DNA of 64,000 nt from Rivularia sp. T60_A2020_040 (GCA_015272215.1 JACYMD010000071.1:62001-126000), one strand, 5' to 3'; shown: positions 44,195 through 53,779, counted from the stretch's first letter. Translations and numbers: made by a program. Notes: generated by a model not told the origin, from the sequence alone.

Positions 44195-45409
44195 ATGCGT
44201 ATTTTATTTTTACACTCGAATTTTCCGGCTCAGTTTCGTCATTTGGCTGTAGCTTTAACGCAAAATCCTCATAATCAAGTTGTTTTTGGTACTAATCGTC
44301 GTGAAGGTTCATTATCTGGGGTTTTCAAAGCCGTTTACAGTTCTAGTAGAGATGTAAATCCGCAAACTCACCATTATGTTAGACCTTTAGAAAAAGCTGT
44401 GCTTCAAGGACAAGGAGTTTATCGTTTAGCAGAACAATTAAAACAAAAGGGTTTTATTCCAGATATAGTTTACGGTCATTCGGGTTGGGGTCCGACATTA
44501 TTTATCAAAGATGCTTTTCCCAAAGCTAGTTTACTTTGTTATTTTGAATGGTTCTATCAAGCACATGGAACTGATGCTGATTTTGACCCCACAGACCCCT
44601 TGACTCCCGATGATGAAGCTCGGATTCGGATTAAGAATGCTCCGATTTTGATTGACTTATACAGTTGCGATCGCGGTTTGTCTCCAACTTATTGGCAACG
44701 TCAACAGTTCCCTTCAGAATATCAAAGTAAAATTACTGTATCTCATGATGGTATTGATACAAAGTATTTTCAACCACAGCCGGGAGCAAAGTTAGTTTTA
44801 CCCCGAATTAATCTCGATCTTTCTCATGTAGAAGAAATTATTACTTATGTAGCCAGGGGTATGGAACCTTATCGAGGTTTTCCGCAGTTTATCGAAACTG
44901 TTGGATTACTTCAACAGAAACGACCAAATTGTCATGTGGTAATTGTCGGAGAAGACAGAGTGGCTTATGGAAAAGAGCTTCCCAACGGTCAAACTTACAA
45001 ACAGTTGATGCTGGAAAAAGTACCATTAGATTTAACAAGAACTCATTTTACAGGTTTATTGCCTTACAGTGAATATCTGCAAGTATTGCAAGCTTCCTCA
45101 GTTCACATTTATTTAACTCGTCCTTTTGTTTTATCTTGGTCAATGTTGGAAGCTTTATCTACAGGTTGTTTAATAGTCGCTTCAAATACAGCACCTGTAA
45201 CCGAAGTAATTGCAGATGGTGTTAATGGTTTATTAGTGGATTTCTTCTCACCTGAAGAAATATGTAACCGTGTTGAGGAAGTTCTTAATCATCCTCATAA
45301 GATGTCTTCAATTCGAGAGAAAGCACGAGAAACCATTTTAGAGAAGTATGACTTAGCACAATTACTACCAAAGCATTTGGAATGGATACAGCAAGATTTT
45401 AAATCATAA
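44195..45409 (+). CDS. Glycosyltransferase family 4 protein
   Basis: A 404-residue GT-B fold glycosyltransferase. The N-terminal domain starts MRILFLHSNFPAQFRHLAVA; the second domain (about 205 on) has VEEIITYVARGMEPYRGFPQ (start of the donor-binding half), HVVIVGEDRVAYGKELP, THFTGLLPYSEYLQVLQASS and the family's acidic motif region SWSMLEALSTGCLIVASNTA followed by PVTEVIADGVNGLLVD. The donor sugar and acceptor are unknown; such enzymes often act on envelope polysaccharide. Starts 54 bases after radA, on the other side of a repeat array, so co-transcription is possible. Confidence 0.9.
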   Translation: MRILFLHSNFPAQFRHLAVALTQNPHNQVVFGTNRREGSLSGVFKAVYSSSRDVNPQTHHYVRPLEKAVLQGQGVYRLAEQLKQKGFIPDIVYGHSGWGPTLFIKDAFPKASLLCYFEWFYQAHGTDADFDPTDPLTPDDEARIRIKNAPILIDLYSCDRGLSPTYWQRQQFPSEYQSKITVSHDGIDTKYFQPQPGAKLVLPRINLDLSHVEEIITYVARGMEPYRGFPQFIETVGLLQQKRPNCHVVIVGEDRVAYGKELPNGQTYKQLMLEKVPLDLTRTHFTGLLPYSEYLQVLQASSVHIYLTRPFVLSWSMLEALSTGCLIVASNTAPVTEVIADGVNGLLVDFFSPEEICNRVEEVLNHPHKMSSIREKARETILEKYDLAQLLPKHLEWIQQDFKS

Positions 45410-45714
45410 TTCTGACTTTTCCTAAGTATATGTTCGAGTAAAATAAATTATTTTTAAAAATAAATTACGAAAAATTACTACTTTTTTTATTGTGAAAGTA
45501 GCTTATTTTGTATGCTGTATGCTTGGTTAGTTCGTATTAATGGCTAAAATCGTCATTATAAACAGAAATTTCGGGATTTTTCAGAAATTACCGAATAGCG
45601 AACTGTATTCAAAAACAGCAAGCAAGTTTAAATACTTTAAGTTTGCGGACAGAGTGTATTCTAAAATGTCAAAAAAACTAATATCTCGAATATAAAAATT
45701 AGGAAACATGAATC
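45410..45714. other. Gene-free stretch
   Basis: About 305 AT-rich bases with no repeat or gene that I recognise. It probably holds the promoter of the next gene. Confidence 0.35.
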
Positions 45715-46257
45715 ATGAAGTGTAATCTGAAAATATTATTATTGTCTTTAGGTTTGTTAGTTAGTTCTGTTAGTACTATTAGTAATGTTAATGCTCAGAT
45801 AACCAATCAAACTTCACCGAAAAAACCGTTAAGTGTTGAACAAAATATTTTGATCAAGGCAGCAACAAAACAAGTTAAAGAGAAAGAATTAAAAGCTTTT
45901 TTTAATAGTAAATATGACTATTGGGATGCTCGCGTACTTGCAGATTATTGGGGACAATCTGTATCTGAAGCAAAAGCCAGAATGGGTAGAAAAATTCTTT
46001 GGGGTAAATCTAATATTGCTATCCTCGAACAGTTTCTTGTAGATGCAAGAATTCAAGGTTTGCAGAAAGTCCAGGGTTCTAATCCTTCCTTGGAACTGTA
46101 TAGTAGTTCAGGATATAACTATAATGATGCGGAAAAACTTGCTAAACTTTGGGGTGAAAGTTCTCCTTGGGAAGCCAAAATACGCATTGAGAAAAATTTA
46201 ATTTTGGGGCAACGAGAAGTAATTGAACAAGCTTTGCAACAAACTGTTAGAAGATAA
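45715..46257 (+). CDS. Small secreted protein with two internal repeats
   Basis: A 180-residue exported protein. The signal peptide is MKCNLKILLLSLGLLVSSVS with cleavage near NVNA/Q (about residue 28). The mature part has two copies of a roughly 45-residue unit. The first is at about 62-108 (YDYWDARVLADYWGQSVSEA, then ARMGRKILWGK and AILEQFL); the second at about 128-176 (YNYNDAEKLAKLWGESSPWE, then AKIRIEKNLILGQ and VIEQAL). The shared core is Y-x2-x-DA-x2-LA-x2-WG-x-S, then an Lys/Arg-rich helix. I know no named family for it. It should be periplasmic. Confidence 0.75.
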   Translation: MKCNLKILLLSLGLLVSSVSTISNVNAQITNQTSPKKPLSVEQNILIKAATKQVKEKELKAFFNSKYDYWDARVLADYWGQSVSEAKARMGRKILWGKSNIAILEQFLVDARIQGLQKVQGSNPSLELYSSSGYNYNDAEKLAKLWGESSPWEAKIRIEKNLILGQREVIEQALQQTVRR

Positions 46258-46313
46258 AATATTTAATCATACTAATCGTAAAAAGTATTAGTTCGTTTTT
46301 TCGATCAACTTTG

Positions 46314-46340
46314 GGAGACGTTATATATAACGTCTCTACA
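46314..46340. repeat. Palindromic GAGACGT repeat
   Basis: GGAGACGTTATATATAACGT followed by CTCTACA: perfect palindrome GAGACGTTATATATAACGTC, same family as those at 6473, 17742, 25166 and 53415. Confidence 0.75.
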
Positions 46341-46388
46341 GTTCGTTAGAAAAAATGATTGGAATTACTAGCTTAATAATTATATTTT

Positions 46389-47525
46389 ATGTCCAAATTA
46401 AATTGGAAAATTGGTTGTGAAATTGAATTGCTCGCACCGAAAGGATTAAGCAGAAAAGATTTAGCTTATTCTATTGCACAAGCAAATAATGGAACAGTGC
46501 GTCGGATATTTTATCCTCAATCCGAACCCAGTTTAGTGCCGGGAAAGCCTTTATTTCATAATCTAACTTTAGGTTTTGAAGTAATTGATCAACAAGGAAG
46601 TTTAATCGCAAAATGCGTTGACGATTTAACTCTGCAAGATGATTTAAATAAATCGCAACCACCGAAACCAGGATGGTATAGAATTGTTAGCGACGATACT
46701 AGAATTTTAGAATTAATCACTCATCAAGCCAACCCTGAAAAAAGTCAAACAGAAGTTCTTAAACCCATTGCCGATTTATTTGGGACTTGTGCAGAAGAGA
46801 GTCCAGAAGGAATGGTACGAGTTGCCGATAATACTGGTTTACCCATTGCGATCGCAGCACCGTTACCAGGAGAACGAGAACGTCCCTGCGAGCTAATTTC
46901 AGCACCTATCGATACAAATCACGCTGAAAAATTAGAAGTTCTTTTAAAAACAGCACGTCTACTGGGTTTTACTGCTCCCGTAGAGGGTGCAACTCACATC
47001 CATTTTGATGCAAAACCATTATGTTCTGCGAATGTATTTGCTAATTTAGTTAATGTTTTCCACGCACATGGAGAAAATCTCAAAAGATTAGTAGGAAGCA
47101 ACCCTAAATGTAGACGGTTGGGAAAATGGGATGTAAATTTATTAAAATTAATCAATGAATCCGACTTCCGGGAATTACCTTGGGAACAAGCAAAAGCGCG
47201 AGTTGCAAAACTTGAACTGACAAAATACTGCGACTTTAACCTGAAAAACTTAATTCATCCCATCCCCGATAAACTCACCTTTGAAGCCCGAATTTTTCCA
47301 GTTTGGCTAGATTCACAACCGATTGTAGAAGCTGCGGCTTTATGCGAGGCAATTCTTCGTTACGCCATGAGTGAACCCCAAATATCGCCGATTGCACCCC
47401 TAGAATGGAAATTAGAATCAGTGCGGGATTTTCTGCAATTACTCCCAATGTCAGAAGATATTCATCATGTGTGGTTATCTCGCGCTGCAAACTCCTCACA
47501 GAAGTCGGGTTTTGATCAAGATTGA
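46389..47525 (+). CDS. Amidoligase family protein
   Basis: A 378-residue protein of the amidoligase family (glutamine-synthetase/gamma-glutamylcysteine-ligase superfamily), which forms amide bonds using ATP. The strand-rich core residues are visible: WKIGCEIELLAPKG at the N-terminus (metal-binding Glu residues), RPCELISAPI, the HIHFDAKPL segment (metal-binding His) and LTFEARIFPVW. These correspond to the acidic and His ligands of the fold. Target peptide or amine unknown; no cyclotransferase or peptidase gene, often found near such genes, is adjacent. The C-terminal QKSGFDQD and stop are encoded by the arm of the AGAAGTCGGGTTTTT hairpin element, so the natural C-terminus was probably replaced. 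Confidence 0.82.
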   Translation: MSKLNWKIGCEIELLAPKGLSRKDLAYSIAQANNGTVRRIFYPQSEPSLVPGKPLFHNLTLGFEVIDQQGSLIAKCVDDLTLQDDLNKSQPPKPGWYRIVSDDTRILELITHQANPEKSQTEVLKPIADLFGTCAEESPEGMVRVADNTGLPIAIAAPLPGERERPCELISAPIDTNHAEKLEVLLKTARLLGFTAPVEGATHIHFDAKPLCSANVFANLVNVFHAHGENLKRLVGSNPKCRRLGKWDVNLLKLINESDFRELPWEQAKARVAKLELTKYCDFNLKNLIHPIPDKLTFEARIFPVWLDSQPIVEAAALCEAILRYAMSEPQISPIAPLEWKLESVRDFLQLLPMSEDIHHVWLSRAANSSQKSGFDQD

Positions 47526-47559
47526 CTGAGATTACAGATATTTCTCGGAAAAACCCGAC
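47500..47559. repeat. AGAAGTCGGGTTTTT hairpin element overlapping amidoligase 3' end
   Basis: Left arm AGAAGTCGGGTTTT at 47500-47513 lies inside the coding sequence; right arm AAAAACCCGAC at 47549-47559. A degenerate copy of the element seen at 10293 and 38762. Confidence 0.75.
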
Positions 47560-47906
47560 GAATCACAGAACTGTTCCCCTCAAACCAAACGCTTAATATC
47601 TTTTCTTTGTTAAGATGCGCCGATTTTATAGATAATCTAATTATGACCATATGCATCTTGGGGAAGTTCCTCAAATTTCAATATCCATAGCAAACTAGAT
47701 AAAGAACCATATAACTTTATTCATCAAGTATTGGAAAGTTGATTGCATTCACTGGCTATGAAACACTGTTAATTAAGGGCTGGAAGTTTTTCAATCCAAC
47801 TAACCAATTGGTAATTCTTAATTTGCACGTATTTCACAGCCCAGTACTTCGATTCAATCCCAGTAATAAAGCGACGACTGTTAGAAACCAATGAAATGGA
47901 GGATTT
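47560..47906. other. Gene-free stretch upstream of the guanylyltransferase
   Basis: About 350 bases with no gene. A short minus-strand frame across 47834-48043 is a shadow. The promoter of the next gene should be here; GGAGGATTT lies just before its ATG. Confidence 0.35.
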
Positions 47907-50435
47907 ATGCGAGCAGTACTTATGGCTGGAGGTTCCGGAACACGGCTTCGTCCGTTAACTTGCGACTTACCTAAACCAATGGTGCCTATCCTCAATCGAC
48001 CAATTGCCGAACATATTATCAATCTTCTCAAACGGCACGACATTACAGAAATTATCGCTACCTTGCATTATTTACCAGATACGATGCGGGACTACTTTCA
48101 AGATGGTAGCGATTTTGGCGTACAGATGACTTATGCTGTGGAAGAAGACCAACCTTTAGGTACGGCGGGTTGTGTAAAGAACATTGCCGAACTTCTAGAT
48201 GATACGTTTTTGGTGATAAGTGGAGATAGTATTACTGATTTTGACTTAACAGCAGCAATTAAATATCACAAAGAAAAAAAATCCAAAGCAACCTTAATTT
48301 TGACCCGCGTTCCTAATCCAATTGAATTTGGAGTAGTTATTACCGATGAATCTGGACGCATCAATCGCTTTCTAGAAAAACCTTCTACTAGCGAAATTTT
48401 TTCCGATACGGTGAATACCGGCGCTTATATTCTAGAACCTGAAGTTTTGGAATACCTGCCCGCAAACCAAGAATCGGACTTTTCTAAGGACTTATTCCCC
48501 TTACTCCTGGAAAAAGGTGAACCGATGTTTGGTTATGTTGCCTCCGGTTATTGGTGCGATGTGGGACATTTAGATGCTTACCGCGAAGCTCAGTATGATG
48601 TACTTAACCGTAAAGTTAAAGCTGATTTTCCCTACACAGAAATTTCTTCGGGTTTATGGGTTGGTCAAAATACTTACATCGATTCTTCAGCGGTAATTGA
48701 AACACCAGCTTTAATTGGCGACAATTGTCGAATTGGGAATAGAGTACACATCGAAGCCGGAACCGTTATCGGAGATAACGTTACTATCGGTGCTGATGCC
48801 AATTTGAAGCGTCCAATTATCTGGAATGGAGCAATCGTTGGTGATGAAGCTCAATTAAGTGCCTGCGTAATTTCTCGTGGTACTCGTGTAGACCGTCGCG
48901 CTCATGTACTGGAAGCTGCGGTAGTTGGTTCACTTTCCACTGTGGGAGAAGAAGCTCAAATTAGCCCCGGTGTGCGGGTATGGCCGAGTAAAAAAATTGA
49001 GTCGGGTGCAATTCTAAATATCAACTTGATTTGGGGTAACACCGCTCAACGTAATTTATTTGGACAGCGCGGCGTTCAAGGATTAGCAAATATTGATGTT
49101 ACTCCAGAATTTGCCGTTAAATTGGGTGCTGCTTACGGTTCTACTTTAAAACCAGGTTGCCAAGTTACGGTGTCTCGCGATCAGCGGAATATCTCCCGGA
49201 TGGTAACTCGGTCATTGATTGCTGGTTTAATGTCTGTAGGCATCGAAATCCAAAACTTAGATGCAACAGCTTTACCAATTGCCCGTACCATCATCCCGAA
49301 TATGGGTGTAGCTGGCGGTATTCACGTCCGCATTCATCCTAATCGTCCCGACTATATCCTGATTGAATTTCTCGATGCTAAGGGAATCAATATTCCTAAA
49401 GCCAAAGAGAAGAAAATCGAAGGGGCATATTTTAAAGAAGATATGCGACGGGTACAAATTCATGAAATTGGTAATGTTGCCTATCCCAGCCAATTAGATG
49501 ACCGTTACTGCAACGCTTTTGAAAATCTCCTCAATATCGATACCATCCGTCACAGTCGGGCAAAAGTGGTGATTGATTACGTTTATGGAGTCTCTGGGGC
49601 TGTATTACCGCAGATGTTGGATAAATTTGGTGCTGATGCGGTGGTACTTAATGCTAGTTTAAATAAAATTGCCAGTTCCGAAACTGATTTGGAAGCTTTG
49701 CTCACCCAATTAGGTCATGTAGTAGAAGCACTCAAAGCCAACTTTGGGGTACAAGTCACCGCCAACGGCGAACAATTGGTACTAGTTGATGAATCCGGTA
49801 TCCCGATTCGAGGAGAAATACTTACTGCTCTGATGGTGGACATGATGTTAACTGCTAACCCCAGGGGAAGCGTAGTAGTACCAGTTCATTCTTCCTCAGC
49901 TGTGGAACAAATTGCTCGTCGTCATGACGGTAAAGTTATTCGCACCAAAGCAAATCCCACAGCCTTAATGGAAGCTTGTCAACAGAATCCTAATGTCGTT
50001 TTAGGTGGTAGTGGTGACACGGGCTTTATTGTTCCAGAACTGCATCCCGGATTTGATGCAATGTTCTGTATTGCCAAAATAATTGAAATGCTGACAATTC
50101 AAGAACGTTCTCTTACCACAGTGCGTTCCGAATTACCCCGCGTAATTCACAAAACTTATACAACCCGCTGTCCTTGGACAGTCAAAGGTGCATTAATGCG
50201 ACACTTGGTAGAAACTCACCCCCCAGAACAACTGGAATTAATTGATGGGGTAAAAATTTGTCAACCTTATGATGATAGCTGGGTACTAGTTCTACCAGAT
50301 GCAAGTGAACCATTAGTCCATTTATACGTTAACAGTAACGATCGCGAATGGGCAGACGAATCCTTAAGAACATACCGCGCTCGTGTTCAAGAGTTTGTTG
50401 AAACCGAGCAAGAGCAGGTGGTGGAGGTTAGTTGA
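47907..50435 (+). CDS. Mannose-1-phosphate guanylyltransferase / phosphomannomutase-like fusion
   Basis: An 842-residue two-domain protein. Residues 1-240 are a nucleotidyltransferase with [20 protein letters not shown] and [12 protein letters not shown], and a left-handed beta helix follows (about 250-370: [20 protein letters not shown]). Residues about 385-830 are phosphohexomutase-like, with [20 protein letters not shown] and [20 protein letters not shown]. The usual active-site Ser loop (TASHNP-type) near the start of that part is not evident; the aligned region reads [20 protein letters not shown], so mutase activity is doubtful. Such fusions occur widely in cyanobacteria and are thought to serve sugar-nucleotide supply for polysaccharides. 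Stop codon comes from the first repeat of a GACAGTT array. Confidence 0.88.
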   Translation: MRAVLMAGGSGTRLRPLTCDLPKPMVPILNRPIAEHIINLLKRHDITEIIATLHYLPDTMRDYFQDGSDFGVQMTYAVEEDQPLGTAGCVKNIAELLDDTFLVISGDSITDFDLTAAIKYHKEKKSKATLILTRVPNPIEFGVVITDESGRINRFLEKPSTSEIFSDTVNTGAYILEPEVLEYLPANQESDFSKDLFPLLLEKGEPMFGYVASGYWCDVGHLDAYREAQYDVLNRKVKADFPYTEISSGLWVGQNTYIDSSAVIETPALIGDNCRIGNRVHIEAGTVIGDNVTIGADANLKRPIIWNGAIVGDEAQLSACVISRGTRVDRRAHVLEAAVVGSLSTVGEEAQISPGVRVWPSKKIESGAILNINLIWGNTAQRNLFGQRGVQGLANIDVTPEFAVKLGAAYGSTLKPGCQVTVSRDQRNISRMVTRSLIAGLMSVGIEIQNLDATALPIARTIIPNMGVAGGIHVRIHPNRPDYILIEFLDAKGINIPKAKEKKIEGAYFKEDMRRVQIHEIGNVAYPSQLDDRYCNAFENLLNIDTIRHSRAKVVIDYVYGVSGAVLPQMLDKFGADAVVLNASLNKIASSETDLEALLTQLGHVVEALKANFGVQVTANGEQLVLVDESGIPIRGEILTALMVDMMLTANPRGSVVVPVHSSSAVEQIARRHDGKVIRTKANPTALMEACQQNPNVVLGGSGDTGFIVPELHPGFDAMFCIAKIIEMLTIQERSLTTVRSELPRVIHKTYTTRCPWTVKGALMRHLVETHPPEQLELIDGVKICQPYDDSWVLVLPDASEPLVHLYVNSNDREWADESLRTYRARVQEFVETEQEQVVEVS

Positions 50436-50616
50436 CAGTTGACAGTTGACAGTTGACAGTTGACAGTTGACAGTTGATGGTTGATGGTTGACAGTTGACA
50501 GTTGACAGTTGATGGTTGACAGTTGACAGTTGACAGTTGACAGTTGATGGTTGACAGTTGATAGTTGACAGTTGACAGTTGACAGTTGACAGTTGATGGT
50601 TGATGGTTGATGGTTG
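50430..50616. repeat. Long GACAGTT/GATGGTT heptamer array
   Basis: About 25 consecutive 7-base units: mostly GACAGTT, with interspersed GATGGTT and one GATAGTT. It is the longest heptamer array in the window. It begins at the stop codon of the upstream gene and ends between convergent genes; TTTAACC repeats (50634-50692) follow. Confidence 0.9.
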
Positions 50617-50688
50617 TTACTAAAAATTGATCTTTAAACTTTAACCTTAAACCTTTAACCTTTGACCTTAAACCTTTTGCCTTTAACC

Positions 50689-51975
50689 TTATTCAAATGG
50701 TAAAGATAGGTAATTAGTTTTAGGAGATATGGCTAAGTCGGTTTCTGGATCGAAAAAGTGAATTTTCTCTGGATTTAGGGATAACCATACTTTCTCTCCC
50801 CTATTTACCAATTTTTCTGGTGGTAATCTTACTTGTAGTGAATCTGTTGTTAAATATTCTTTTTGAAAGCTTGTTTCAATCAGTTTGACTGCTAGATAAC
50901 TATCGTTGCCGAGATTTTCTATCCATTCTACTTGTGCTGGTAAATTCTTAGTCGCAGGTAAACTTAAATTCCAGTGTTCCGGACGAACTCCTAATATCAG
51001 GGTTCGTCCGTTATATTTTCGTAAGGCGCTACTCCAGGTTTCTGATAAAGTTAAGCGGAAATCGCCTTTAGTAATCAAACAAGGTGACTGAAATTTGACT
51101 GTAATAAAATTCATTGGTGGTGAACCGATAAATTCTGCTACAAAACGATTTGCGGGATGATTATAAATTTCTAATGGGGGAGCAACCTGAATTATTTCAC
51201 CGCGATCGAGAATTGCTACGCGATCGCCCATTGTCATTGCTTCTGTTTGGTCGTGAGTAACGTAAATTGTAGTTATACCTAGTTGACGTTGCAAGTTGAC
51301 TATCTGGGCGCGGGTTTGCGTCCGTAATTTTGCATCCAAGTTGGAAAGCGGCTCATCCATTAAAAATACTTGAGGATTACGAGCAATAGCACGTCCTAAT
51401 GCGACTCGTTGTCTTTGTCCCCCAGATAATTCCTTGGGATATCTATTTAACAACTCTTCAATTTGCAATAATTGCGCTACACTACTTACTTTCTCGTTGA
51501 CTAAGTTTTCTCGATCGGAAACGTATCGCAAACCTTTTGGTAACTTTCTGGTCGCTGCTACCAGTAAATTTACTGCTATTTGGGATAATTTCCCTTGCTC
51601 TGTTTCTGCACTATTTGCTTGCAATCTCAATCCAAAAGCGATGTTGTCATACACCGTCATGTGAGGATAAAGAGCGTAATTTTGAAACACCATTGCAATG
51701 TTTCTTTGAGAAGCAGGAAGGTAGTTTACAAGACGATTTCCTACTGAAATGTTACCTCCCGTAACATCCTCTAAACCTGCAATTAACCGCAACAAGGTGG
51801 TTTTTCCACAGCCAGAAGGTCCCACCATTACCATAAATTCGCCATCTTTGACGGTGAGATTAATTCGCCGCAGTACATTCACACTTTCGCTACGATGAGC
51901 GCCCTTAGAAGCAACATTTTCAACTTTGCGATTAGGAAAACTCTTGTAAACGTTTTCTAAAATAACTTGCGCCAC
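50689..51975 (-). CDS. Sugar ABC transporter ATP-binding protein (MalK/UgpC family)
   Basis: A 428-residue ATPase of the CUT1 class. Walker A is GPSGCGKTT (about residue 53), Q-loop FQNYALYPHMTVYDNIAFGL, signature [20 protein letters not shown], Walker B VFLMDEPLSNLD and H-loop THDQTEAMTMGD. The C-terminal regulatory TOBE/OB region (about 280-415) includes LILGVRPEHWNLSL. Between the Q-loop and the signature it has about 30 extra residues (about 120-155, with LVAATRKLPKGLRYVSDREN) compared with E. coli MalK. No permease is adjacent. In many bacteria one such ATPase serves several sugar transporters, so it could serve the binding protein at 7.2-8.5 kb, but this is a guess. Confidence 0.93.
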   Translation of the reverse strand: MAQVILENVYKSFPNRKVENVASKGAHRSESVNVLRRINLTVKDGEFMVMVGPSGCGKTTLLRLIAGLEDVTGGNISVGNRLVNYLPASQRNIAMVFQNYALYPHMTVYDNIAFGLRLQANSAETEQGKLSQIAVNLLVAATRKLPKGLRYVSDRENLVNEKVSSVAQLLQIEELLNRYPKELSGGQRQRVALGRAIARNPQVFLMDEPLSNLDAKLRTQTRAQIVNLQRQLGITTIYVTHDQTEAMTMGDRVAILDRGEIIQVAPPLEIYNHPANRFVAEFIGSPPMNFITVKFQSPCLITKGDFRLTLSETWSSALRKYNGRTLILGVRPEHWNLSLPATKNLPAQVEWIENLGNDSYLAVKLIETSFQKEYLTTDSLQVRLPPEKLVNRGEKVWLSLNPEKIHFFDPETDLAISPKTNYLSLPFE

Positions 51976-52361
51976 GAGTCCTGACCATAGCGATACTTTT
52001 TAATTATTGACACTGAATTTTCGCTGAATAAAACCGTTTGCGCTAATAATACAACTTAGATTTGGGAAAAGAAAGTAAATAGACTTACATTAAGTATTAT
52101 TGCCATATTTAAATCTGATGAAATACTCAGTAATATCACTGTTGTTAGATATTTACAAGTATGAATTTAATTTAAATCAAATTTGATTCAATTGTATTTA
52201 CTGAAGCTTTCTTTATCGATCTTTTACACCGAAAATATATATGTAAATTTTAGATTGTCGGTGTCAGTGATTTCACTAAAGTTAGGCTGTGATATCGGTC
52301 AACAAAGATTTAAGGGTATCCGCGCAGACAAGTGATGTTGTGGAGACACTTTATATAATAT
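51976..52361. other. Gene-free divergent region
   Basis: About 385 AT-rich bases between divergent genes. A small inverted repeat AATCAAATTTGATT lies at 52176. No other element is recognised. Confidence 0.4.
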
Positions 52362-52580
52362 ATGTATATTACGAAAGAAATCGTCAAGTATAAAGGCTAC
52401 GTAATACAGCCATATTATCATTCTCATGAAGCATTAGATAAACGATGGGGATATCGAGTATGGAAAGGTTATGAATTGATGTGCGTTGATGAAATTGGGT
52501 GTAAATCGTTTCCAGAAGCTATAAAGATTGCAATCGAGGAAATTGAAAAAGGTTCCCTGTGCCAATTTTGTTCCTTATAG
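52362..52580 (+). CDS. Small cytosolic protein ending in CxxC
   Basis: A 72-residue protein of unknown function. It begins MYITKEIVKYKGYVIQPYYH, continues WGYRVWKGYELMCVDEIGCK and ends FPEAIKIAIEEIEKGSLCQFCSL. The pattern of aromatic strands followed by one helix and a C-terminal CQFC suggests a small folded alpha/beta protein. A long hairpin directly downstream looks like its terminator, which supports it being an expressed single gene. I do not recognise the family. Confidence 0.65.
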   Translation: MYITKEIVKYKGYVIQPYYHSHEALDKRWGYRVWKGYELMCVDEIGCKSFPEAIKIAIEEIEKGSLCQFCSL

Positions 52581-52613
52581 TGGTACACTAGTACTGAAAG
52601 CAGAATCAGTAGT

Positions 52614-52670
52614 CAAGGAAAGTTGCCGAACGATTAATTATAAATGTTCGTAACTTTCCCTTGGCTTTTA
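52614..52670 (+). terminator. Long hairpin terminator
   Basis: CAAGGAAAGTTGCCGAAC at 52614-52631 pairs imperfectly with GTTCGTAACTTTCCCTTG at 52646-52663, followed by GCTTTTATC. It lies 34 bases after the small gene. Confidence 0.7.
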
Positions 52671-52854
52671 TCATAGAAATAGGTTTGAAGTGAGAAACTA
52701 ATTTTTGATTTAATTAACAAAGTTTGAAAAACAAGCAAAAATTTAACATAACATAAATGGAATTGATTGCAGCAAGTAGAATTTAATTTTTTGATTTTTT
52801 AATTGCTTGTTGGCGACTGACCAATATTTAATTGTAGATATTTAGGAGGATTAA

Positions 52855-53403
52855 ATGAACAGTTGCGTATTGATGGCAGAAATTATTCAAGAGCCCGAAT
52901 TGCGTTATACAGCAGACAATCAATTAGAGATTACGGAAATGCTGGTACAGTTTGGGGGATTGCGAGAAAATGACCCACCAGCTAATTTAAAAGTAGTGGG
53001 TTGGGGTAACTTAGCCAAAGAAATTCAACAAAACTATCATATTGGCGATCGCGTGATTTTGATTGGACGTTTGAACATGAATACAATTGAACGTCCGGAA
53101 GGTTTCAAAGAGAAGCGTGCTGAAATGACGGTTCAGCAAATTCAGCATCTGGGAACAGGTTTTGAGATGAATTCTACGGGAAATAATTCTTTATCGGGTG
53201 AGTTTCCCATCAATGGGATGCAAACACAACCAACTCAAACAATTCCTATTAGCACTCCCCAAGTATCTCCTGTAGCTGCAACCACTCCACCGAGAAATAA
53301 AGTTAATACCCCACCGCCCCAGAATATTCAGCCGCAACCGGCACCTAGTACTTATCGAGCAAAGGTAGAAGAAGAAATTCCTGAAGATGAAATACCGTTT
53401 TAG
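52855..53403 (+). CDS. ssb: Single-stranded DNA-binding protein
   Basis: A 182-residue SSB. The OB fold occupies residues about 1-105: MNSCVLMAEIIQEPELRYTA, KVVGWGNLAKEIQQNYHIGD and RVILIGRLNMNTIERPEGFK. A Pro/Gln/Thr-rich linker follows (about 115-165, with TTPPRNKVNTPPPQN) and the acidic C-terminal tip EEIPEDEIPF, which docks partner proteins in this family, is intact. A strong ribosome binding site (TTAGGAGGATTAA) precedes the ATG. The lack of the usual basic first residues and the divergent OB sequence suggest it may be a second, non-primary SSB; this cannot be decided from the window. A palindromic repeat follows. Confidence 0.9.
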   Translation: MNSCVLMAEIIQEPELRYTADNQLEITEMLVQFGGLRENDPPANLKVVGWGNLAKEIQQNYHIGDRVILIGRLNMNTIERPEGFKEKRAEMTVQQIQHLGTGFEMNSTGNNSLSGEFPINGMQTQPTQTIPISTPQVSPVAATTPPRNKVNTPPPQNIQPQPAPSTYRAKVEEEIPEDEIPF

Positions 53404-53414
53404 GTATTGTGTTA

Positions 53415-53440
53415 TGTAGAGACGTTGCATTGCAACGTCT
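53415..53440. repeat. Palindromic GAGACGT repeat
   Basis: TGTAGAGACGTTGCATTGCA followed by ACGTCT: same family as those at 6473, 17742, 25166 and 46314. It lies 12 bases after the ssb stop codon. Confidence 0.75.
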
Positions 53441-53581
53441 TTAATTTTTAATGGCATCACAAACAATTTTACGTTGTTGGCTTTACGTAAATTTTCCAAA
53501 CAAACACAAGACAAATATTCGTTACATTTGTTACCGTATCTATTGCAACATTTGTTATAAACTATCTATAATATTCAACCT

Positions 53582-53632
53582 AGGGAAAAGGGAAGAGGGA
53601 AGAGGGAATAGGGAAGAGGGAATAGGGAAATG
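53582..53632. repeat. GGGAAGA/GGGAATA heptamer array
   Basis: About seven units of GGGAAGA, GGGAATA or GGGAAAA. It lies in the gap of about 375 bases between ssb and the ABC ATPase gene, which holds no gene. Confidence 0.85.
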
Positions 53633-53779
53633 TTCTAACAATTGTGACTACCGCTATAGAAATAGAAAAATTAAAACATTAAAAAATTAAAACATTAAAA
53701 ATCACTCAATATTACTGACAAATTCCCAGCTGCTGTTAAAATCCAGTTAAATTAAAGTTAAGAATCTACCCCGACTTCC

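Noticed and set aside
50430-50616. Regular repeats that could be mistaken for a CRISPR array
   Set aside because: Units are 7 bases with no spacers; no cas genes are in the window.
7207-51975. Pairing the sugar-binding protein (7.2 kb) with the MalK-type ATPase (51 kb) as one transporter
   Set aside because: They are 42 kb apart and no permease is present; shared substrate class is not evidence enough.
53451-53690. 79-codon plus-strand frame after ssb
   Set aside because: It is made of heptamer repeat translation (REEGRGNREEG) and AT-rich sequence.
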